A DNA stretch of 5,139 bases, taken from the NCBI GenBank assembly GCA_000432175.1, contig HF989477.1:8670-13808 (forward strand), read 5' to 3'. Position numbers and translations under genes: made by a program. The stretch's first letter is position 1. Every line of letters starts with the position of its first letter. Source of the stretch: Eubacterium sp. CAG:786. Its GTDB lineage: Bacteria; Bacillota; Clostridia; Oscillospirales; Ruminococcaceae. Under the pieces are notes generated by a model. The model saw only the letters and a list, made by a program, of their open reading frames with translations, was not told where the DNA came from and did not search any database. Shown one piece after another: positions 1-5,139 of the stretch.

Positions 1-117
1 ACTCTGCTGAACCGTCCGGGTTCGTTCAATTTCGGGACAAATCAGCGCAATTCCCCGTACATGAAGAATGACACCTACAAGGAGCGTAAAGATGAAAAAG
101 ATAAAGCCGGAAAGTAA
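1..117 (+). CDS. C-terminal end of an unrecognised protein (5' end outside window)
   Basis: The first frame is open from the window edge to a TAA at 115-117 and gives 38 residues. The visible tail begins TLLNRPGSFNFGTNQ and ends in a very hydrophilic, Lys/Asp/Glu-rich stretch (KERKDEKDKAGK), typical of an exposed C-terminus. Most codons in the first 60 bases end in G or C, as in the neighbouring genes, which favours this frame over the third frame, also open to a TGA at 69-71. The reading frame overlaps the start of the downstream ABC gene by 26 nt and contains that gene's ribosome binding site, so the two are probably co-transcribed. I do not recognise the family. A regulator, a modifying enzyme or another transporter part are all possible, and the fragment is too short to decide. 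The call that it is coding is inference. Confidence 0.55.
   Translation, partial: TLLNRPGSFNFGTNQRNSPYMKNDTYKERKDEKDKAGK
79..84 (+). promoter_or_regulatory. Ribosome binding site fixing the first ABC start at 92
   Basis: AAGGAG lies 7 nt before the ATG at 92. The upstream in-frame ATG at 68 has no comparable purine-rich site before it and would add only eight residues that look unlike an exporter N-terminus. This site therefore decides the start in favour of 92. Confidence 0.85.
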
Positions 118-1933
118 TTCGCTCCACCGGGAATATGGAATTCTGAGCAACTGCGGCTATGCGCTGGGCGTTGTCCGCAGGTATTCCCCGAAAGTGCTGC
201 CGATGATGGCAGCCGGGGTGATCACTGGGGCACTGATGAGCTTTCTGTGGAGCTATATCGGCAAGTACGTTATAGATTTAGTCCAGAAGCAGGCAGAAAC
301 CGGCGACTGCGCACCGCTGATACCACTGCTGTGCATTGCGGCAGCGATAGAGATCACTGCTGCTGGACTTAACACAATATGCAACAACAAAATCTGGTTT
401 GGTCTTGTTTTTGCCAGAATGTCGGTGATAACCGAAAAGAACGCGAAAGCCCTCGGCATGGATTACCAGAGCCTTGAGGCCCCCGACATGCTGGATGCAT
501 ATCAGAAAGCCACGAATGCCTGCGCCGGCAACGACGTCGGCATTGAAGGGCTTATGCGCGGAATGTACAAAATCGTACAGCAGGCGCTTGTTATGGCGGT
601 GACTTTTACGGCGGTCGTGGTGCTTGACTGGCGGCTGATACTTGTCATCGCGGCGATGTCGTTTGCGCAGTTCCTGTTTTTCAGGCACACGGTGAAGCGC
701 GATAAGAAGGAAGTCTGGGACGTCCTCGCTCCGACATGGCGAAAAATAAACTATATGGAGCGTGTGACCCAGGATTTCGACTATGCAAAGGATATCCGGC
801 TCTTCGACATGAAAGAAGCGCTTGCCGGCAAGCAGCACGGGATACTTGACGAAAAGCGGGAGCGGTTTTTCCACAGCCGTAACTTATGGCTCGGCAACAG
901 CTTTTTTTCGCATGCGATGAGCATTGTTTCCAACGCCGCTATTTACGGCGTGCTGATTTTCTGCGTTGTGGGGCAGAATATGTCCATCGGCGATTTCACG
1001 CTTTATCTCGGGCTTTCAGGGACTTTTTCCGCGACGCTGACTGAGTTTCTGAATTCGCTTGGCGGGTTCAGAAAAACTTCTATGGAAACCGACGATTTCC
1101 GGTCGTTCCTCGATACGGCAGAGAAATATGAAACCGGGCTTCCGCTGCCGGAGGGCAGGCTCACATTTGAATTCAGGCACGTTTCCTACCGTTACAAGGG
1201 CGCTGAGGATTACGCGCTCAAAGACCTGAACCTGACCCTTGAAGCGGGCAGGCGCCTTGCGATAGTCGGCATGAACGGCGCTGGAAAAACCACGCTCATA
1301 AAGCTGCTTCTGCGGCTGTACGACCCGACTGAGGGTGAAATACTGCTCAACGGAACCGACATCCGGAAGTTCCGGCGCAGCGATTATTACAGGCTGTTCT
1401 CACCGGTATTTCAGGACGTGAAGCTTTTCGCGTTCCCGATGAGCGAGAATGTTTCCATGCTTCCCCCTGAAAGCACCGACAGAAATTTAGCACAGAAATG
1501 CCTTGAACGCTCGGGTCTTGGCGAAAAGCTGAAAAGCCTGCCAGACGGCGTGGATACGCAGCTGCTTAAAGTACTGTACGACGACGGTGTTGACCTCTCG
1601 GGCGGCGAAAAACAGAAGCTTGCGCTTGCACGGGCGCTGTACAAGAACGCTCCTGTGGTGGTTCTCGACGAGCCGACGGCAGCCCTCGACCCTCTCGCAG
1701 AATACGAACTTTACCGCAGCTTTGACGGAATGATACAGGACAAATCCGCCGTTTATATCTCGCACCGGCTTTCGTCTACAAGGTTCTGCGACAAGGTGGC
1801 GATGTTCATCGGCGGTGAACTGGTGGAATACGGCACGCATGAGGAACTGCTGGCAAAGGGCGGCGAGTACGCAAAAATGTTTGAGATACAGGCTCAGTAT
1901 TACAAGGAGGGGTGCGCGAATGCAGCGGAATAA
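92..1933 (+). CDS. ABC transporter, fused permease and ATP-binding half (exporter pair, subunit 1)
   Basis: A 613-residue half-transporter with its membrane domain first and ATPase domain second, the usual size and order for MsbA/MdlB-type exporters. Six probable membrane helices lie near residues 36-58, 75-97, 160-178, 181-198, 272-294 and 300-322. An intracellular-loop motif, YAKDIRLF (231-238), recurs in the next gene. The ATPase domain has a probable A-loop Tyr368, Walker A GMNGAGKTT (393-401, Lys399), Q-loop Gln441, signature LSGGE (502-506), Walker B VVVLDE (Asp526, catalytic Glu527) and H-loop His558, so it looks ATPase-competent. The start at 92 is set by AAGGAG at 79-84. It overlaps the next half-transporter by 14 nt, and both proteins share motifs throughout, so they probably form a heterodimer in the cytoplasmic membrane. 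Substrate is unknown: peptide, lipid or drug export are all possible. No accessory peptidase domain is present. Confidence 0.95.
   Translation: MKKIKPESNSLHREYGILSNCGYALGVVRRYSPKVLPMMAAGVITGALMSFLWSYIGKYVIDLVQKQAETGDCAPLIPLLCIAAAIEITAAGLNTICNNKIWFGLVFARMSVITEKNAKALGMDYQSLEAPDMLDAYQKATNACAGNDVGIEGLMRGMYKIVQQALVMAVTFTAVVVLDWRLILVIAAMSFAQFLFFRHTVKRDKKEVWDVLAPTWRKINYMERVTQDFDYAKDIRLFDMKEALAGKQHGILDEKRERFFHSRNLWLGNSFFSHAMSIVSNAAIYGVLIFCVVGQNMSIGDFTLYLGLSGTFSATLTEFLNSLGGFRKTSMETDDFRSFLDTAEKYETGLPLPEGRLTFEFRHVSYRYKGAEDYALKDLNLTLEAGRRLAIVGMNGAGKTTLIKLLLRLYDPTEGEILLNGTDIRKFRRSDYYRLFSPVFQDVKLFAFPMSENVSMLPPESTDRNLAQKCLERSGLGEKLKSLPDGVDTQLLKVLYDDGVDLSGGEKQKLALARALYKNAPVVVLDEPTAALDPLAEYELYRSFDGMIQDKSAVYISHRLSSTRFCDKVAMFIGGELVEYGTHEELLAKGGEYAKMFEIQAQYYKEGCANAAE
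1904..1910 (+). promoter_or_regulatory. Ribosome binding site of the second ABC gene, inside the first
   Basis: AAGGAGG lies 9 nt before the ATG at 1920 and within the last codons of the upstream gene. It selects 1920 over the earlier in-frame ATGs at 1815 and 1839, which sit deep inside the first gene's ATPase-domain coding sequence. Confidence 0.88.
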
Positions 1934-3704
1934 GGAAAAGTCACATGTTCATGAGGTGCTCGCGTTTTTCGTACCCGAAGCCTGGAAGAAATACAAGGGG
2001 TACTTTTTCCTGGGTGGGGCAAATGTGCTGCTAACGATAATTGATCCGTTCATAAATATACTCATGCTCCCGCTGATCATAAACGAACTGTGCGGGGAGC
2101 GCAGCATAACGCGTCTGCTGGTTTACGCAGCGATACTTGTGGGAGGCGAGCGGCTGATTTCCGCGGGGATATCGACGGTGGACATTCAGCTTGAAAAGTA
2201 CTCTGACATGTTTGAAAATTACTTCACCGAAAAGCTCAGCCGACGTACCATGGAGCTTGATTTTCAGCTGACCGAGGACAAAAACGCACTCGACCTGCTG
2301 CAGAAAGCCCGCGAGGGAATGACGTGGTATTCCGGAGGGTTCACCGGCATAATAACGCCGTTTTTTGCGATAGTCATAAATGTTTCCGTTATAGCCGGAG
2401 TTGTCGCGCTGATAGTGATCAACGCGCCGCTTCTTCTGCCGATAATCGCTGTTGTGCTGGCAGTCAGCGTGTTTTCCAACAAAAAGGTCAGCGATATTGA
2501 AATTGACGGATACAAGAAGCTATCAAAGGTCAACCGCGTATTCAGCTATCTCGGCTGGGAAATAACGGATTTCCGCTATGGAAAGGATATCCGTCTTTAC
2601 AACGCAAAGGGCATGATTCTCGGCAAGTGGACTGAATACACCCGTGAAAGCTGCGGACAATGGGGCTCCATTGCGAAAAGACAGCTTCCGTTTCAGCTGA
2701 TGAAAGTCCCTGCGAATGCGCTTCGGGGATTTCTCACATACCTTATGCTCGGGGTAATGGTCATCACCGGAAGAATGACGCTCGGGGTGTTTTCACAGAT
2801 GCTTTCCTCCGGGGAAACATTCACGAATTCCATGGAGAGCCTGCTCCGGAATATTCAGGAGCTGGTCAAGCGCACTAATTACGCTTATGAGTACGTGAAA
2901 TTCATGCGCTACCCGTCTGCGATACACAGCGGGACGCGTCACGTCAGCAGGGGAGGGCACACTGTGGAATTCCGGAATGTGTGCTTCACCTACCCGCACA
3001 CGGACGTGAAGGTGCTTGACGGGGTGGATATCACCCTCCGGCAGGGAGAGCACCTTTCAGTCGTGGGTCTTAACGGCGCGGGTAAAACGACGTTCATCAA
3101 GCTGCTGTGCCGGCTTTACGACCCGACAGCCGGAGAGATTCTGCTGGACGGCGTTAACATAAAGGAATACGACATCGCTGAATACATGAAGCTCTTCGCG
3201 CCGGTCTTTCAGGATTTCATGCTGTTTGCATTTTCGATAAGGGATAACATTTCTGCCTGCGGGAACATTTCGGACGACGAGCTTTCAGCGCTGCTTGAAA
3301 AGGTGGGGCTTGCCGATAGGGTGAATTCCCTCGGAAAGGGAGCGGATACGCTTCTGTTCAAGCCGTTTGATGAGAATGGCATAGAACCCTCCGGTGGTGA
3401 ACAGCAGAAGCTTGCGATCGCGCGGGCGCTTCATAAGAACGCCCCGATGGTGGTTCTCGACGAGCCCACGGCAGCCCTTGACCCTGTAGCGGAATACGAA
3501 ATATACCGTCAGTTCAACGAACTTGTGGGCGGCAAAACCGCGATCTATATTTCACACCGGCTTTCGAGCTGCAAATTCTGCGACAGGATAGCGGTGTTTT
3601 CCGATGGCAGGATCGCGGAATACGGCACGCATGATGAACTGTGCGGCAGACCCGGCGGAATATATGCTGAGATGTTCGCGGCGCAGGCGCAGTACTATAA
3701 ATAA
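1920..3704 (+). CDS. ABC transporter, fused permease and ATP-binding half (exporter pair, subunit 2)
   Basis: A 594-residue half-transporter with the same architecture as the upstream gene. Probable membrane helices lie near residues 27-52, 64-84, 142-163, 164-186, 266-284 and 286-305. The loop motif YGKDIRLY (220-227) matches the upstream partner. The ATPase domain shows Walker A GLNGAGKTT (383-391, Lys389), Q-loop Gln431, Walker B MVVLDE (Asp514, Glu515) and H-loop His546. The signature reads PSGGE (490-494), with proline in place of the usual leucine. Both paralogues end with AQAQYYK or AQYYKEG. The start at 1920 is supported by AAGGAGG nine bases upstream and gives a 14-nt overlap with the preceding stop at 1933, which suggests coupled translation and matched subunit amounts. 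The likely product is one half of a heterodimeric exporter of unknown substrate. Transcription probably ends at the hairpin that follows. Confidence 0.95.
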   Translation: MQRNKEKSHVHEVLAFFVPEAWKKYKGYFFLGGANVLLTIIDPFINILMLPLIINELCGERSITRLLVYAAILVGGERLISAGISTVDIQLEKYSDMFENYFTEKLSRRTMELDFQLTEDKNALDLLQKAREGMTWYSGGFTGIITPFFAIVINVSVIAGVVALIVINAPLLLPIIAVVLAVSVFSNKKVSDIEIDGYKKLSKVNRVFSYLGWEITDFRYGKDIRLYNAKGMILGKWTEYTRESCGQWGSIAKRQLPFQLMKVPANALRGFLTYLMLGVMVITGRMTLGVFSQMLSSGETFTNSMESLLRNIQELVKRTNYAYEYVKFMRYPSAIHSGTRHVSRGGHTVEFRNVCFTYPHTDVKVLDGVDITLRQGEHLSVVGLNGAGKTTFIKLLCRLYDPTAGEILLDGVNIKEYDIAEYMKLFAPVFQDFMLFAFSIRDNISACGNISDDELSALLEKVGLADRVNSLGKGADTLLFKPFDENGIEPSGGEQQKLAIARALHKNAPMVVLDEPTAALDPVAEYEIYRQFNELVGGKTAIYISHRLSSCKFCDRIAVFSDGRIAEYGTHDELCGRPGGIYAEMFAAQAQYYK

Positions 3705-3708
3705 ACTT

Positions 3709-3736
3709 AAAGGGGAAATCCAGCGATTTCCCCTTT
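3709..3736. terminator. Probable bidirectional intrinsic terminator between convergent operons
   Basis: A perfect 12-bp inverted repeat, AAAGGGGAAATC with GATTTCCCCTTT, encloses a 4-base loop (CAGC). It begins 4 nt after the stop of the second ABC gene and ends 4 nt before the stop of the minus-strand DUF454 gene. The U-tract is short on the plus strand (TTT, then GGTGCTATTCTT) and longer but interrupted on the minus strand (TTTAAGTTTATTTAT). Termination is therefore likely better for the minus-strand operon. It occupies nearly all of the only intergenic gap in the window. Confidence 0.82.
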
Positions 3737-3740
3737 GGTG

Positions 3741-4133
3741 CTATTCTTCCGTATTTTCCTGCGGACGATGCGTCTTTACGAAAAACGCAAAATAAATGAT
3801 GTGGAACAGCCACACGCCGCCCAGTATAATGCAAGGAACGTATATTTCCTTTGAGAACATTATTGCGAAACCTATCGACATCAGCAGGGTAACGGTTATC
3901 ATCACCTTGATCTTGGTTTTACGCGTCATTCCCTGACCCTTTACGAAGCTTTCGAGGTCGTTTTTGTAGAGCTTTGTTCCCCTGAACCAGCGGTCAAGCC
4001 TTTCGGAACTTTTGGCGAAGCATACCGCTGCCAGCAGCAGGAACGGGAACGCCGGAAGTATCGGCAGAACTGCTCCGAGCGCGCCTAATCCTACGCCGAT
4101 ACAGCCGACGATCACCATAATGATTTTCTTCAT
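3741..4133 (-). CDS. DUF454 / YbaN-like small inner-membrane protein
   Basis: A 130-residue protein matching the DUF454 (YbaN) family in length and pattern. An N-terminal hydrophobic hairpin begins GCIGVGLGALGAVLPILP, followed by a Pro/Phe/Leu-rich second helix. Then comes the family-like segment FAKSSERLDRWF (39-50), with KLYKNDLESF (54-63), and two further hydrophobic helices near 75-92 and 98-118. The tail is short and charged. It is therefore an integral membrane protein with about four spans and no catalytic motif that I can see. The family has no settled biochemical function. The reading frame stays open upstream to 4364, but the start at 4133 is preferred because GGAG lies 8 nt upstream and the start forms an ATGA overlap with the stop of the YgbA-like gene. 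It is the last gene of the minus-strand operon. Family recognition is from memory of the motif pattern. Confidence 0.88.
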   Translation of the reverse strand: MKKIIMVIVGCIGVGLGALGAVLPILPAFPFLLLAAVCFAKSSERLDRWFRGTKLYKNDLESFVKGQGMTRKTKIKVMITVTLLMSIGFAIMFSKEIYVPCIILGGVWLFHIIYFAFFVKTHRPQENTEE

Positions 4134-4468
4134 GTTGTTTTCTCCAATCTGCGTTTTTCTTTCTTGCTTTCGACGACGTGCCTGATCGCCATTATCGGGT
4201 GGCATATTATCATTCGCGGGCCGGAGAACCGCATGACTTCGCGTATTTTTCCCCGCATGTCGGGCTTGTAGCAGTGGATTTTGCAGTTTGAGCAGAATGT
4301 CTTGCTTTCCATGAACGGGCACTTGTCGCTTCTCATCGCGGAATATTCCGCAAGAGCCTGGCATTCGGGGCAGAGCGCGGTTTTGGTTCCGTGTTTCTTA
4401 CGGCAGTACAGTCGTATCATCAGCGCTACTGTTTTCTTTTCGCGCTCGCGTTTCTTATCGGCATTCAT
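4130..4468 (-). CDS. ygbA: YgbA-family cysteine-rich protein (nitrous oxide-stimulated promoter family)
   Basis: A 112-residue soluble protein with no signal peptide or membrane helix. The central block is characteristic of the YgbA_NO family: CPECQ (33-37), CPF (50-52), FCSNCKIHCY (58-67), then RGKIREVMRFSGPRM (72-86) and HP at 90-91. Eight cysteines (22, 33, 36, 50, 59, 62, 66, 89) and several histidines suggest a metal or iron-sulfur site, but that is inference. Both ends are very basic. In E. coli, ygbA is repressed by the nitric-oxide sensor NsrR and its product is poorly characterised; its length there is close to this one. The start at 4468 has AAAGGA 7 nt upstream. The gene overlaps the upstream ABC gene by 14 nt and its TGA overlaps the next ATG (ATGA), so it is the middle gene of a coupled operon. 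The symbol is assigned by family similarity. Confidence 0.88.
   Translation of the reverse strand: MNADKKREREKKTVALMIRLYCRKKHGTKTALCPECQALAEYSAMRSDKCPFMESKTFCSNCKIHCYKPDMRGKIREVMRFSGPRMIICHPIMAIRHVVESKKEKRRLEKTT
4142..4145 (-). promoter_or_regulatory. Ribosome binding site of the DUF454 gene
   Basis: On the minus strand GGAG lies 8 nt before the ATG at 4133. It sits inside the last codons of the YgbA-like gene and supports the short 130-residue form over longer in-frame starts. Confidence 0.7.
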
Positions 4469-5139
4469 GCATGCGTCCTTTCTCTACGCGGTAGACACGG
4501 TCTGCTACCGCCATCGTGCTTTCCCGGTGCGAAACCAGGATTATGCTCTTGCTGCGTTTCTGCTGTCTGAGCGCTTTGAGGATAATCCCCTCGTTTATGC
4601 TGTCAACATTGCTGGTTGGCTCGTCGAGAAGTATCAGCCCGCTTCCGCGCAGGAATGCACGCGCAAGCCCCAGCCGCTGCTTTTCTCCCGACGAGAGGTC
4701 GTCGCCCAGCGCGCCTGCCCTGGTCTTGTAGCCCTCCGGGAGCGACGCTATGAAATCGTGTATTGAAGCCATTCGGCAGGCATTTTCGATCTCCTCCTGT
4801 GAAGCCCCGGGCTTCGCAATGCGCAGGTTGTCCTCTATGGTTTCGTCAAAGAGATAAGTCGTCTGGCTGACCATAGTCACATTCTCAAGCAGGCTGGGTT
4901 CGCTGATGGCGTCTATATCCGTTCCGTTGTAGCATATCGAGCCGCCGTCTTTCTGCCAGAACCGCAGAAGAAGCTTCAGGAACGTGGATTTTCCGCAGCC
5001 GCTTTCTCCGACTATTCCGATTATTTCGCCTTTCTGCGCATGCATGCAGATGTCTGAAAGCACCTGCGTTTCCCCGTCGTATGAGAATGACAGGTCGTCA
5101 ACATCGAGCCTTTCAAATGTGAATTCACTGCCGTTTTCC
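4455..5139 (-). CDS. ABC transporter ATP-binding domain, CydCD-like (5' end outside window)
   Basis: The reading frame stays open to the right edge of the window, so a GTG at 5063 is internal and not the start. The visible 227 residues are a complete C-terminal nucleotide-binding domain. It has an A-loop region LSFSYDGETQVL, Walker A GESGCGKST (4983-5009), the Q-loop VSQTTYLF, signature LSSGE (4683-4697), Walker B LILLDEPTS (catalytic Asp-Glu at 4620-4625) and H-loop VSHRES. Features such as LLLRFWQKDGG, ASIHDFIASLPEGY and SNVDSINEGIILKALR resemble ATPase halves of CydC-type fused exporters of Clostridia, often labelled amino-acid or thiol exporters. A membrane domain is therefore expected upstream, outside the window. 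The signature has Ser in place of the first Gly. It ends with a TAA that overlaps the YgbA-like gene by 14 nt. Substrate is unknown; CydDC of E. coli exports cysteine and glutathione. Confidence 0.93.
   Translation of the reverse strand, partial: ENGSEFTFERLDVDDLSFSYDGETQVLSDICMHAQKGEIIGIVGESGCGKSTFLKLLLRFWQKDGGSICYNGTDIDAISEPSLLENVTMVSQTTYLFDETIEDNLRIAKPGASQEEIENACRMASIHDFIASLPEGYKTRAGALGDDLSSGEKQRLGLARAFLRGSGLILLDEPTSNVDSINEGIILKALRQQKRSKSIILVSHRESTMAVADRVYRVEKGRMHECR
4476..4481 (-). promoter_or_regulatory. Ribosome binding site of the YgbA-like gene
   Basis: On the minus strand AAAGGA lies 7 nt before the ATG at 4468, within the last codons of the upstream ABC gene. It supports a coupled start within that gene's 3' end. 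Confidence 0.7.

Noticed and set aside
278..874. A 198-residue open frame on the minus strand inside the first ABC gene
   Set aside because: It lies wholly antisense to strongly conserved ABC permease sequence, has no ribosome binding site or recognisable domain, and its composition (many His, Arg, Val) is typical of an antisense shadow.
1815..1919. N-terminal extension of the second ABC frame giving 629 residues
   Set aside because: The extra 35 residues are the out-of-frame reading of the first gene's ATPase domain. AAGGAGG at 1904-1910 points to 1920.
3514..3834. A 106-residue minus-strand open frame crossing the terminator
   Set aside because: It spans the hairpin and the 3' ends of two convergent genes, with no ribosome binding site or family pattern. 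It is a chance frame.
4134..4364. N-terminal extension of the DUF454 frame giving 207 residues
   Set aside because: The extra residues are the out-of-frame reading of the YgbA coding sequence. The family length, GGAG site and ATGA overlap support the start at 4133.
4466..4473. Palindrome CATGCATG at the ygbA start, and a similar TGCATGCA at 5041-5048
   Set aside because: Considered as an operator, but both are only 8 bp and lie inside coding sequence of the ABC gene, away from any promoter. Chance is the simpler explanation.
4281..4766. A 161-residue open frame on the plus strand over the ygbA and ABC genes
   Set aside because: It is antisense to two clearly conserved proteins (YgbA block and ABC signature/Walker B) and shows no domain of its own.
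4455..5063. GTG at 5063 as the true start of the minus-strand ABC gene (202 residues)
   Set aside because: In-frame codons upstream to the window edge encode the A-loop region (FSYDGETQVL) expected at the start of an ATPase domain, so the gene continues beyond the window.

Overview
The window looks like chromosomal DNA from a Gram-positive anaerobe, most likely a Ruminococcus- or Oscillospiraceae-like member of the Clostridia. The reasons are protein style (MdlB-type ABC half-exporter pairs, a CydCD-like ABC protein beside a YgbA protein), strong purine-rich Shine-Dalgarno sites (AAGGAG, AAGGAGG), dense packing and moderate GC with G/C-rich third codon positions. The assignment is inference, because no rRNA or other marker gene is present.

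Layout. Positions 1-117 (+) hold the last 38 codons of an unrecognised gene that runs into the window from the left. It overlaps by 26 nt the first of two complete ABC half-transporters, 92-1933 (+, 613 aa) and 1920-3704 (+, 594 aa). These overlap each other by 14 nt and are very probably a heterodimeric exporter of the MsbA/MdlB type. A strong 12-bp hairpin (3709-3736) fills the only intergenic gap and probably terminates transcription from both sides.

On the minus strand, reading from right to left, is a second tight operon that converges on the first. It starts with the C-terminal nucleotide-binding domain of an ABC protein resembling the CydCD class (4455-5139, cut by the window edge). 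Next is a cysteine-rich YgbA-family protein (4130-4468, 112 aa), then a small DUF454/YbaN-like membrane protein (3741-4133, 130 aa). The ABC gene overlaps ygbA by 14 nt and ygbA overlaps the DUF454 gene through an ATGA junction, so the three are probably translated in a coupled way.

Function. The plus-strand pair is an ATP-driven exporter whose substrate cannot be read from sequence. In the minus operon, YgbA belongs to a family whose E. coli member is induced by nitric oxide, and E. coli CydDC exports reduced thiols. A redox or nitrosative-stress role for the ABC-YgbA-DUF454 cassette is therefore a reasonable but untested hypothesis. No rRNA, tRNA, CRISPR array, insertion sequence or phage gene was seen, and no stretch over 300 bases lacks a gene.
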